A stretch of DNA of 51,331 nt from DASTOB01 sp035720425 (lineage in GTDB: Bacteria; Chloroflexota; Limnocylindria; Limnocylindrales; CSP1-4), in the NCBI GenBank assembly GCA_035720425.1, contig DASTOB010000068.1, forward strand, positions 1 through 51,331, read 5' to 3'. The stretch's first letter is position 1; every line of letters starts with the position of its first letter. This document shows, piece after piece, positions 7,895 to 15,033 of the stretch. A program made the translations under genes and the position numbers. The notes below the pieces were generated by a model. That model saw only the letters and a program-made list of their open reading frames with translations, did not search any database and was not told where the DNA came from.

Positions 7895-8794
7895 TCAGCT
7901 TGGGGGCGTTTCGGCCTCGAGGAACGTCAGGTCCAGCTGACGGATCCGCTCGGGGTCGGCGAGGACCTCCATGGTGACGATCCTGCCGTCCCGCACGGTG
8001 CAGCTGCCCACGGCGAATGGCTCACCCTTGCGCGTCCAGGCCACCGCACCGGCCACGCCGTTGACGAGCACCGGCGTCACCGATCCTCCGAACCGCGCGA
8101 ACCCGCCCGCCTGTGCCGCAACGGCCGTGCGCCCCCGGATGAGCCGCGTCAGGCGGGGCCGTGTCGTGCCGCCGTCCACGCGAAGCACGACATCCGGGTC
8201 GAGCAGGTTCAGGAGCGCCTCGAAGTCACCGCGCCGAGAGGCGGCGAGGAACGCATCGACCACGGCGCGTTGTGCCCTGAGGTCGGGGTCGGGCACCGGT
8301 GCCCCACGTACGCGTCGCCTGGCACGGCTGGCCAGCTGGCGCGCGGCGACAGGAGAGCGCTCGATGATCGGGGCGATCTCGTCGAAGGGCATCCCGAACA
8401 CGTCGTGCAGCACGAATGCGAGGCGCTCGGCCGGCGACAGCGTGTCGAGCACCACCAGCAGCGCCAGCCCGACCGAGTCGCTGATCAGCGCCTCGTACTC
8501 CGGGTCGGTCCCCGCATCGGGGCTGATCACCGGATCAGGCAGGTGCTCCCCGATCGACGTTTCCCGCCGTGTGTTTCGTGAGCGAAGCATGTTGAGAGAG
8601 ACACGCGCCACGATGGTCGTCAGCCAGGCGCGCAGGTTCTCGACTTCGCTGCTGTCGGCGCGACTGACACGTAGCCAGGTCTCCTGCACCGCGTCGTCCG
8701 CCTCGCTCAGCGAGCCGAGCATCCGGTACGCGACCGCGCGCAGGTGCGAACGATGCGTCTCAAAGGGCTCGACAAGCCAGTCGCCGTTGGCCAT
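7895..8794 (-). CDS. SigJ/ECF41-like RNA polymerase sigma factor with C-terminal SnoaL-like domain
   Basis: A 299-residue extracytoplasmic-function sigma factor. Region 2 spans about residues 12-78 (FETHRSHLRAVAYRMLGSLS, DAVQETWLRV), region 4 about 110-160 (LSPAERLAFVLHDVFGMPFD, then an HTH). A SnoaL-like extension of about 130 residues carries a DGG motif near 207, as in ECF41/SigJ proteins, where the extension modulates activity in place of an anti-sigma factor. The WLPEP linker motif described for ECF41 is not evident. The ATG was chosen because the upstream open frame is only the shadow of the J-domain gene, whose TGA sits 2 nt before it; the two genes are probably translationally coupled. 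The usual ECF41 partner oxidoreductase is not adjacent. Confidence 0.88.
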   Translation of the reverse strand: MANGDWLVEPFETHRSHLRAVAYRMLGSLSEADDAVQETWLRVSRADSSEVENLRAWLTTIVARVSLNMLRSRNTRRETSIGEHLPDPVISPDAGTDPEYEALISDSVGLALLVVLDTLSPAERLAFVLHDVFGMPFDEIAPIIERSPVAARQLASRARRRVRGAPVPDPDLRAQRAVVDAFLAASRRGDFEALLNLLDPDVVLRVDGGTTRPRLTRLIRGRTAVAAQAGGFARFGGSVTPVLVNGVAGAVAWTRKGEPFAVGSCTVRDGRIVTMEVLADPERIRQLDLTFLEAETPPS

Positions 8795-8796
8795 GG

Positions 8797-9288
8797 TCAG
8801 CGTCCCCCGGCTCGGGCCAGCGTGCCCAACGCGAGCAGGACGAACAGCCCGCTGAACGCCAGCGGCGGGAACACGAACAGCACTGGACCGAGGAGCACCA
8901 GCAAGAGGATAGTCACCAGAACCGCAAGCCCGGCTGGACCGTCCTCGACCGCGGGGCCTGGAGACCGATACGGTCGCATCGTCGCGGTCCCGGTCGACCA
9001 CGACCCGGGCGGCGACGCCCACTGCGCGCTGCGGGTGGCGGACCAGTGCCCAGTGGACGATGGCCGGGCGTTCGCCGTAGACGCGTCGACGCCGGCCCGC
9101 CGCGCCGGATCGGACAGGATGGCCCGGGCGCGGTTGATGGCCTGCATGCGCTCGGTCGTGCGACGGTCGCCGGAGCGGTCCGGGTGGTACTGGCGCGCGA
9201 GGCGCCGATAGGCCGCGCGCACCTCGGAAGCGTCAGCTCCAGGACGCAGCCCCAGGGTGGCGTAGGGATCGAACGCGGCGTCGGTCAT
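8797..9288 (-). CDS. J-domain membrane protein
   Basis: A 163-residue protein. Residues 5-65 form a J domain (DPYATLGLRPGADASEVRAA, then YHPDRSG containing the HPD tripeptide that stimulates DnaK ATPase). The middle is polar, and residues 125-160 contain one or two hydrophobic segments (LAVLVTILLLVLLGPVLFVF, LAFSGLFVLLALGTLA). There are no Gly/Phe-rich or zinc-finger regions, so it is not DnaJ itself but a membrane-tethered J protein that could recruit DnaK. It is the first gene of a two-gene unit with the sigma factor, which suggests an envelope stress link (inference). The start was set at the ATG directly before the J domain. Confidence 0.8.
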   Translation of the reverse strand: MTDAAFDPYATLGLRPGADASEVRAAYRRLARQYHPDRSGDRRTTERMQAINRARAILSDPARRAGVDASTANARPSSTGHWSATRSAQWASPPGSWSTGTATMRPYRSPGPAVEDGPAGLAVLVTILLLVLLGPVLFVFPPLAFSGLFVLLALGTLARAGGR

Positions 9289-9413
9289 CGCCGCGCGCCC
9301 CTGAGGCTCACGCTCCCGCGGAACGGCTCGCTGCGGACCGCGGTCGGCTCGCCCGTCAGCTGAAGTGTATCGGTCACGCTGCGTCCTCTTGTATCGGTCA
9401 ACGTCGCCAGGGG

Positions 9414-9440
9414 GACACGCCCGGGCGCGCAGATGTGACA
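9414..9440 (-). promoter_or_regulatory. Candidate ECF41-type promoter for the J-domain/sigma gene pair
   Basis: On the minus strand TGTCACA (9440-9434) is followed after 16 nt by TGTC (9417-9414). The motif described for ECF41 sigma factors is TGTCACA-N16-CGTC, so 10 of 11 positions agree. It lies about 125 nt upstream of the J-domain gene that precedes the sigma gene, as expected for autoregulation. The same 244-bp divergent region has three copies of ATCGGTCA (9369, 9393, 9473). Confidence 0.5.
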
Positions 9441-9532
9441 CCGACGCACCGGGGCGGCGCCGGCGAGCGGTCGATCGGTCACGTTCTCGGCGACGTGCGG
9501 GTCACTGTCATGCACCCCCCAGAGGAGAGTCG

Positions 9533-9982
9533 ATGACACCGATGAAGAAGATGATCACCTTCCGCGCAGAGCGTGGGGCGCCCCTTGTGCGACGCTTGAC
9601 GGGTCGGCGACCTGTTGCACTCACCTGGGTCGTCCTGCTCCTCGTTGCCTCGGCATGCAGCGTATCGAGCGCGGGGACAGGCCCCTCCGTCGATCCCGCC
9701 GCCGCGGATTTGACCCTCGTCAGCCGCGACCTGGCATTCGACCAGCGGACGATCACGGTTACCGCCGGCTCCGCATGGAGCCTGAAGCTCGTGAACGAGG
9801 ACGCCGCGCCCCACAACGTGGCGATCTATTCCGACGCATCGATGGCTGAGAGCATGTTCGTCGGCGAGCTCATCTCGAGCGCGACGATCGTGTACCGCAT
9901 GCCGGGCCTCGAGCCTGGCACGTATGTCTTCCGGTGCGACCTGCATCCGGAGATGCATGGCACCCTGGAGGCCCACGGATGA
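9533..9982 (+). CDS. Cupredoxin-like copper-binding lipoprotein
   Basis: A 149-residue precursor. After a basic start, residues 27-42 form a hydrophobic signal ending in VASAC, a plausible lipobox with C42 as the lipidated cysteine. Residues 58-148 are a cupredoxin-like beta sandwich with a full set of type 1 copper ligands: H94 (APHNVAIY) and C135, H138, M141 (FRCDLHPEMHG). The protein should be anchored outside the membrane and carry electrons or bind copper. The start is supported by GAGGAG 5-10 nt upstream. No respiratory complex gene is nearby, so the partner is unknown. A small membrane protein gene follows 142 bp downstream. Confidence 0.85.
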   Translation: MTPMKKMITFRAERGAPLVRRLTGRRPVALTWVVLLLVASACSVSSAGTGPSVDPAAADLTLVSRDLAFDQRTITVTAGSAWSLKLVNEDAAPHNVAIYSDASMAESMFVGELISSATIVYRMPGLEPGTYVFRCDLHPEMHGTLEAHG

Positions 9983-10124
9983 GCCGGCCGAGGGGACCGG
10001 GCCGCGGAAGCGCTCCGGCTCGCCTGGCAGGTTGGGTCATCGACCGCCGACGGTGGGTCTGTCACATCGCATCGGGAGTGCGGGTCCCCGCAGTGACAAC
10101 CACCCACACGAGGCTCTCCGAGAC

Positions 10125-10499
10125 ATGACCACCTACGGAACCCCGCTTCCCCGGCCCGGGGCGCGCTTCAGCCGCCTCCCCGCCGGATTGATGCTGTTCG
10201 TCATCCTCGAGCTGACGGTCGTCACCGCGCTCCTCCATCTCAGCCTGGGCGGGCTGCTGTTCACCCTCAACGGCCTCGGCTACCTCGGTCTGGCGGCGGC
10301 CTCCCTGGCCAGCGCCACGCTGCCGATGCCGGTCGTGCGGCGCCTGAGCTGGCTCCCTCGCGTGGGCCTTGGCGGCTACGCGCTCATCACCATCGGCGCA
10401 TACCTGCTGACAGGCCCGTACTTCGCCCTCGGATGGATCGCCAAGGGAATCGAGCTCGCGATCGTGGGGCTGGTTGCCGCCGATCTCCTGATGGACTGA
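10125..10499 (+). CDS. Small four-helix membrane protein of unknown function
   Basis: A 124-residue protein with about four hydrophobic helices: LMLFVILELTVVTALLHLSL, LFTLNGLGYLGLAAASLASA, GLGGYALITIGAYLLTGPYF and a last one near IELAIVGLVAADLLM. Charged residues are few and no motif is recognised. It follows the cupredoxin gene in the same direction, which might indicate a shared role at the membrane (weak inference). The intervening 142 bp include a short ATG-started frame overlapping the cupredoxin stop that I do not consider a gene. Confidence 0.7.
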   Translation: MTTYGTPLPRPGARFSRLPAGLMLFVILELTVVTALLHLSLGGLLFTLNGLGYLGLAAASLASATLPMPVVRRLSWLPRVGLGGYALITIGAYLLTGPYFALGWIAKGIELAIVGLVAADLLMD

Positions 10500-10619
10500 G
10501 GGCCGGGCACGCGAGCTTCGATCACGACTTCGCGATCCCGGCGCGGTTCCCGTCGCGGCCCCGCTCCTTCACGTCGTTGGGATCGAGTGGTGGTTGCGCC
10601 CGGCCCGTACGATGCGCGG

Positions 10620-11051
10620 GTGACCCCGGAATCCGGTTCGTCCCCCCTCGTTCGTCAGCTCCGACTCGTCGTCGAGGCCGACGACTACGACGCGGCGGTG
10701 CGTTTCTATCGCGACGTTCTCGGAATGCGCGAGGAGGCGGCGTTCACCGCGCAGGGCCACCCCGACGCGCGGGTCACGATCCTCGACGCCGGCCGGGCCA
10801 CGCTGGAGCTGGCGAACCCGGAGCACAAGCGGGCGATCGACGAGGTCGAGGTGGGTCGCCAGGTCGCGCCGAAGCTGAGGGTCGCCTTCGAGGTGGCCGA
10901 CACGGTGGCGGCGACCGGGGTGGCGGCCGATGCCGGAGCAACACTCGTTGCGCCTCCGACCGAAACGCCGTGGCGCTCGCTCAACTCCCGCCTCGATGCG
11001 CCGGCCGGATTGCACATCACGATCTTCGAGGAGCTCGACCCGTCCGACTGA
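10620..11051 (+). CDS. VOC-superfamily protein (glyoxalase/bleomycin-resistance fold)
   Basis: A 143-residue protein with the two beta-alpha-beta-beta-beta halves of vicinal-oxygen-chelate proteins: LRLVVEADDYDAAVRFYRDV, then ARVTILDAGRATLELA, and LRVAFEVADTVAATGVAADA, then LDAPAGLHITIFEEL. The E in LEL and the E in IFEEL sit where metal ligands occur in active members, but the first-strand His/Gln ligand is replaced (LRLVVEA), so a metal enzyme role is uncertain. The start is either this GTG or an in-frame GTG at 10587; neither has a strong ribosome-binding site. It could be a binding or resistance protein; the substrate is unknown. Confidence 0.72.
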   Translation: MTPESGSSPLVRQLRLVVEADDYDAAVRFYRDVLGMREEAAFTAQGHPDARVTILDAGRATLELANPEHKRAIDEVEVGRQVAPKLRVAFEVADTVAATGVAADAGATLVAPPTETPWRSLNSRLDAPAGLHITIFEELDPSD

Positions 11052-11589
11052 CGAGGCCGATGCGTCGTGGCCCGATTGGCGGTGTCCGGCCGCTCGGCGT
11101 CGTCGGGTCGCTCGGCATCGTCGGGCCGTGCCGGACCCTCGATGCACAGAAGGTTTATCCGCGAGCCCAATCCGAGGAGCAGCGCGCCGAAACGCCTCGC
11201 CGGTGGTCGTTACGGCTTGGTTGATACGTCCCGCGACTTGGATGTCGCCTGGAGGGTGCCCGCGGCGGGTCATTCGACACGCCAGGCGTCCGATGAAGCC
11301 TTCTGTGACTCGCTCAAGGCACACAGGGGGCCGCGGTGGGCCTCGCAGGGGTCCAGCGGCGGATCAGTCGACGCGCCAGGCGTTCGATGAAGCCTTCTGT
11401 GACTCGCTCAAGGCCCACAGGGGGCCGCGGTGGGCCTCGCAGGGTCCCGCCGGGGCTCGCGGCGAACCCGGACGCGGTGACGAGGGCGGGCGCGCCGAGC
11501 ACACGGGCGGGATGAGCCCGGCGCCGAGCACACGACGTGGGACCGGCACGACGCCAAATACGACGAGCAGCACCCAGCCACGGGACTGC
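11052..11589. other. Non-coding stretch with degenerate repeats
   Basis: No convincing gene is present between the VOC gene and the thrS leader. The stretch holds a tandem duplication (11274-11445), an 18-bp near-duplicate around 11090-11125 (CGCTCGGCGTCGTCGGGT and a variant) and a twice-occurring GCGCCGAGCACACG near 11490-11535. Open frames on both strands encode only low-complexity Arg/Ala/Pro sequence. Confidence 0.6.
11274..11445. repeat. Tandem duplication, about 78-bp units at 94-bp period
   Basis: Positions 11274-11351 and 11368-11445 are nearly identical (about three substitutions). Both contain GATGAAGCCTTCTGTGACTC and the following CGCTCAAGGC, then a GGGGGCCGCGGTGGGCCTCG stretch. 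No inverted ends, open frame or tRNA-like fold is seen. Function unknown. Confidence 0.8.
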
Positions 11590-11601
11590 TACCATGCGGT
11601 C

Positions 11602-11835
11602 ATCGCATCGATCGGGACGCGCGACGGCCGCACGGAGTCGCCAGAGAGTCGGGCCCAGGCTGGAAGCCCGACGACCACCGCGGACGCCGCACCACCCGTG
11701 AGCGGCCGGCGAACCGGCCCGGGCCCGCCCGTTAGCGCGGCACGAGTGCACGTTCGGGCGCCGCGGCGGCCGGCCGTGAAGGCGGGTGGGACCGCGGGAG
11801 TAGACCTCTCGTCCTGTCGACGGACGAGAGGTTTT
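11602..11835 (+). promoter_or_regulatory. T-box riboswitch in the thrS leader
   Basis: The hallmark T-box sequence GGGTGGGACCGCG (11784-11796) lies just before an intrinsic terminator and 59 nt before the thrS ATG. Upstream, CCAGAGAGTCGGGCCC (11641 onward) and GGCTGGAAGCCCGAC form a stem I-like hairpin (GTCGGGC/GCCCGAC) with the purine-rich AGAGAG element. Just 3' of it are two ACC triplets (11674-11676 and 11677-11679), either of which could be a threonine specifier. The likely promoter is the extended -10 TGCTACCAT ending at 11595. In T-boxes, uncharged tRNA pairs with the specifier and the UGGN bulge and prevents termination, so thrS should be induced by threonine limitation. Confidence 0.85.
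11804..11835 (+). terminator. Intrinsic terminator of the thrS T-box leader
   Basis: ACCTCTCGTCC (11804-11814) pairs perfectly with GGACGAGAGGT (11822-11832) around a 7-nt loop, and a TTTT run follows. It lies 19 nt before the thrS start codon and directly after the T-box sequence, so it is the conditional terminator of the switch. Confidence 0.9.
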
Positions 11836-11854
11836 GCATGAGCGGGAGACACCG

Positions 11855-13729
11855 ATGGCTGACGAACGAGTGACCGGCGCAGGGGTAGACGCACCGCCGG
11901 ACGACGGCGCCGACGCAGCCGACGAACTCGACCTCGTCGCCCCGGAGCGCGGCTCGGCCGAGGAGCTGCTCGACGCGCGTGCCGGCGACCCGCTCGACCC
12001 GATGCGCCATTCGGCCGCCCACGTCATGGCGGAGGCGGTCCTCGACCTGTTCCCCGGCACACGGCTCGGCATCGGCCCGGCCATCGAGGACGGGTTTTAC
12101 TACGACTTCGAGGTCGATCGGCCGCTCCGACCGGACGACCTCGCCGCGATCGAGGCGCGCATGGCCGCGTCGGTCGCCGCCGACCATCCGTTCGTCCGGC
12201 GCGAGCTGCCGCCGGAGGAGGGGAGGGCCTTCTTCGCCGATCGCGGCCAGCCATTCAAGGTAGAGATCCTCGACGACCTCGCGGCAAAGGCCGCGGCCGA
12301 TGGCGCCGCCATGCCGCCGACGTCGGTCTACGAGCACGGCCCGTTCGTCGACCTGTGCCGCGGTCCGCACGTCGAGAGCACCGGCAGGATCGGCCCGTTC
12401 AAGCTGCTCGCCGTTTCGGGCGCGTACTGGCGCGGCGATCAATCGCGACCGGCCCTCCAGCGCATCTACGGCACGGTCTGGCCGACCCAGGAGGAGCTCG
12501 ACCGCTTCCTGTGGCGCCGCGAGGAAGCGCGCAAGCGCGACCACCGTCGGCTCGGCGTCGCGCTCGACCTCTTCTCGTTCCACGACGTCTCGCCGGGCGC
12601 GGCGTTCTGGCACCCCAAGGGCTGGACGCTCTACCGGACGCTGCGCGAGGCGATGCGTGAGCTCCAGGAACGACGCGGCTACCAGGAGATCTACACGCCG
12701 CCGCTCGTCCACCGCAAGCTCTGGGAGCGCTCCGGCCACTGGGAGCACTACCGGGACAACATGTACCTCCTCGACGTCGACGCCGAGACGTACAGCCTCA
12801 AGCCGATGAACTGCCCGGAGTCGTCGTACATCTATCGGTCGCGCGTCCGCTCGTACCGCGACCTGCCGCTCCGGTTGTCGGAATACGGCGTGCTCCACCG
12901 CTCGGAGCGCTCCGGCGTGTTCTCCGGGCTGACCCGGGTCCGCCATTTCTACACCGACGACGGCCACATCTTCGTTCGGCCAGACCAGATCGGCGACGAG
13001 ATTCAGGCGCTGATGGGCGAGATCCGCGAGGCATATTCGTGGTTCGGCCTCACGCCGACACTCACGTTCGGAACGCGGCCGGACAAGGCGCTCGGTGATC
13101 CCGCCGTGTGGGAGGAGACCGAGGCGATCATGCGTGCCGAGCTCGAGCGGTCCGGCATGGGCTTCCGGGTGAAGCCGAAGGACGGCGCGTTCTACGCGCC
13201 GAAGATCGATATCCAGATCGAAGACGCGCTGGGCCGAGAGTGGCAGACGGCCACGATCCAGGTCGACCGGGTCATGCTGCCGGATCGGTTCGACCTGTGG
13301 TACATCGACGAGGCCGGCCGACAGCAGCGTCCGGTGGCCATCCATCGGGCGATCTACGGCTCGCTCGAGCGGTTCATCGGCGTGTTGACGGAGCACTTCG
13401 CGGGGGCGTTCCCGCTGTGGTGTGCGCCCGTCCAGGCGGTCGTCATCCCGATCGCCGACCGGCACGTTTCGGCGGCCGACGAGCTGGCTGCGGTCCTGCG
13501 CGGGCGCGGGCTGCGGGTCGAGGTCGACGACTCGTCGAACCGGATGCAGTACAAGATCCGGGCGGCGCAGGAGCAGAAGGTGCCGTACATGGTCGTCCTC
13601 GGTGACCGCGAGATCGAGGCGCGCACGGCGTCGCCGCGGACCCGTGCCGGCGAGCAGCAGCCGGCCGAACCATGGGACGCGTTCGCCGATCGGCTGGCCG
13701 GGGAGGTTCGCGACCGACGGGTGAGCTGA
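11855..13729 (+). CDS. thrS: Threonine--tRNA ligase lacking the TGS domain
   Basis: A 624-residue class II synthetase that charges tRNA-Thr in the cytoplasm. Order: a short acidic start, then the N2 editing domain (HSAAH at about 52-56 and DLCRGPH with C168/H172, which hydrolyse Ser-tRNA-Thr), the catalytic core from about 235 (YTPPLVHRKLWERSGHW; MNCPESS with the zinc-ligand Cys; HFYTDDGHIF; AIHRAIYGSLERFIGVL) and an anticodon-binding domain (QAVVIPIADRHVSAADELAA to VPYMVVLGDREIE). MNCPES replaces the usual MNCPGH, though the zinc-binding Cys and both His remain. The N-terminal TGS (N1) domain is missing; few residues precede the editing domain. The ATG follows GCGGGAG; an upstream in-frame TTG would overlap the terminator. 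Controlled by the T-box leader. Confidence 0.96.
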   Translation: MADERVTGAGVDAPPDDGADAADELDLVAPERGSAEELLDARAGDPLDPMRHSAAHVMAEAVLDLFPGTRLGIGPAIEDGFYYDFEVDRPLRPDDLAAIEARMAASVAADHPFVRRELPPEEGRAFFADRGQPFKVEILDDLAAKAAADGAAMPPTSVYEHGPFVDLCRGPHVESTGRIGPFKLLAVSGAYWRGDQSRPALQRIYGTVWPTQEELDRFLWRREEARKRDHRRLGVALDLFSFHDVSPGAAFWHPKGWTLYRTLREAMRELQERRGYQEIYTPPLVHRKLWERSGHWEHYRDNMYLLDVDAETYSLKPMNCPESSYIYRSRVRSYRDLPLRLSEYGVLHRSERSGVFSGLTRVRHFYTDDGHIFVRPDQIGDEIQALMGEIREAYSWFGLTPTLTFGTRPDKALGDPAVWEETEAIMRAELERSGMGFRVKPKDGAFYAPKIDIQIEDALGREWQTATIQVDRVMLPDRFDLWYIDEAGRQQRPVAIHRAIYGSLERFIGVLTEHFAGAFPLWCAPVQAVVIPIADRHVSAADELAAVLRGRGLRVEVDDSSNRMQYKIRAAQEQKVPYMVVLGDREIEARTASPRTRAGEQQPAEPWDAFADRLAGEVRDRRVS

Positions 13730-13816
13730 GCCCGATCCCTGGCGGCTCCGCGGTCGCCCCACCGCTCGAGCCGCCGCTCGGCGGCAGCGCGGGCCGGTGA
13801 GGCGCGTCTTCTCGAA

Positions 13817-14039
13817 TATTCGCCCCACGACTCGCAGGCACGCGCTCGACACCGAATCGGGACCCCGACCGCCCCGTCTCCGTCCCGACACGTGGCGGTT
13901 CGTGCGTGGGGACCTCATGCGGCGCGGCTGAATCGGCCATCGCCGACGGCACCGCTGATCCCGGGAGTCGTGGGGCGAATAGACAAGAAGGTCGGTCTGG
14001 GGTTTCTCGCAGACCGTGGGCGCCGAAACCCGGACCTTC
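13817..14039 (+). ncRNA. Structured leader or intergenic RNA upstream of infC
   Basis: Part of the 424-bp gap between thrS and infC, which holds no gene. Two nested or adjacent pairings are visible: a perfect 17-bp inverted repeat (13817-13833 with 13965-13981) enclosing 131 nt, and a composite hairpin beginning 5 nt later (GAAGGTC 13987-13993 with GACCTTC 14033-14039, and inside it GGGTTTC 14000-14006 with GAAACCC 14025-14031). An alternative pairing CGGTCT/AGACCG within the same hairpin could compete. infC-rpmI-rplT leaders in other bacteria carry L20-binding or antitermination structures, so a regulatory RNA is plausible. No family motif was recognised, and a protein-binding DNA element remains possible. 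Confidence 0.5.
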
Positions 14040-14041
14040 GA

Positions 14042-14071
14042 TTGCCTCCGATTCGGCCCCTGTGCTATCCT
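14042..14071 (+). promoter_or_regulatory. Promoter for the infC operon
   Basis: TTGCCT (14042-14047), an 18-nt spacer, then TATCCT (14066-14071) preceded by TG at the extended -10 position (TGCTATCCT). The predicted transcript would start near 14078, about 75 nt before infC. The same layout (TTGnnn-18-TGCTAnnnT) occurs before cvpA. Confidence 0.55.
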
Positions 14072-14153
14072 CCCGCGGCGACCGAAGCCGGGCGGCCGTC
14101 CGTCCGCGCGCCGTTCGCACCGACCAGCCACGCATCGACAGAAGGGGCCAGCC

Positions 14154-15026
14154 ATAGCACGAGACCTGCGCGTCAATCAGATGATCCGGATCCCTCAGGT
14201 TCGGGTGGTCGACGAAGATGGCAACCAGCTGGGCATCATGCCCACGCCGCGAGCCCTCGAGATGGCGCAGGAACGTGGGTACGACCTCGTCGAGGTCGCC
14301 CCGATGGCCTCTCCGCCGGTCGCGCGCTTTCTCGATTTCGGCCAGTACAAGTACGAGCTGACGAAGCGCGAGAAGGAAGCGAAGAAGCGCCAGCGGGTCG
14401 GGTTCAAGGAGGTTCGCCTGACGCCGAAGATCGGCACGGGCGACTTCGAGACGAAGGTCCATCGGGCGATCGAGTTCCTCGAGGACGGCGATCGCCTCAA
14501 GGTGACGGTTCGGTTCCGCGGTCGCGAACTGACCCATCCGGAGCTGGGACGGAACCTGCTCACGAGGTTCACGGAGGAAATCAAGGAACACGGAGTCGTC
14601 GAACGGGCGCCACTGCTCGAGGGCAAGGCGATGCACCTGACCGTCGCTTCGGTCCACAAGCCGAAGGCCCACGACGGGCAGGCACAGCCTCAGAAGGGCG
14701 ACGCGAAGCCGACCGCCAGGGCCGACGGACGGGCGGACGGAACGACCGACGCGAAGGCGGACGGAACGACCGACGCGAAGGCGGACGGCACGACCGGCCG
14801 ACCGGCACCGGCCGCATCGGCGGAGCCTCGGGCCGAAGCACAACCGCCGGCCGAAGCACGTCCGCCGGCCGAAGCACGGCCGCCGGCTGCGACGGCACCA
14901 GCCGCACCGGCACCGGCACCAGCCGCACCGGCACCAGCCGCCGCGGCACCCGCACCAACGCCAACGCCACGACCGACACCGACACCAGCCGAGCCGACCG
15001 CGGCGCCGGCCACGACAGGAGAGTGA
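14154..15026 (+). CDS. infC: Translation initiation factor IF-3 with a long low-complexity tail and probable ATA start
   Basis: IF-3 binds the 30S subunit and checks start-codon pairing. The core (about residues 1-170) is complete: RDLRVNQMIRIPQVRVVDED, GYDLVEVAPMASPPVARFLD, KEVRLTPKIGTGDFETKV and AMHLTVASVHK. The ATA start is inferred because conserved residues (RDLRVN) precede the first internal ATG (14181), the only upstream ATG (14016) adds 46 non-conserved residues, and GAAGGGG sits 7 nt before ATA. Rare infC starts (AUU in E. coli) allow IF-3 to limit its own synthesis. The last 120 residues are an Ala/Pro/Thr/Asp-rich tail built from 24-bp and 18-bp tandem DNA repeats, not part of the family core. 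First gene of infC-rpmI-rplT. Confidence 0.92.
   Translation: MARDLRVNQMIRIPQVRVVDEDGNQLGIMPTPRALEMAQERGYDLVEVAPMASPPVARFLDFGQYKYELTKREKEAKKRQRVGFKEVRLTPKIGTGDFETKVHRAIEFLEDGDRLKVTVRFRGRELTHPELGRNLLTRFTEEIKEHGVVERAPLLEGKAMHLTVASVHKPKAHDGQAQPQKGDAKPTARADGRADGTTDAKADGTTDAKADGTTGRPAPAASAEPRAEAQPPAEARPPAEARPPAATAPAAPAPAPAAPAPAAAAPAPTPTPRPTPTPAEPTAAPATTGE
14736..14783 (+). repeat. 24-bp tandem repeat inside the infC tail
   Basis: Two exact 24-bp units (14736-14759, 14760-14783) plus a partial third encode DGTTDAKA. A second array of three 18-bp units (about 14831-14884, each containing GCCGAAGCAC) follows. All keep the reading frame. Confidence 0.85.
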
Positions 15027-15033
15027 GGCACAC

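Noticed and set aside
9979..10128. A short ATG-started frame between the cupredoxin and membrane protein genes
   Set aside because: It has no ribosome-binding site of note, no motif and an Arg/Pro/Gly-rich composition typical of random GC-rich frames.
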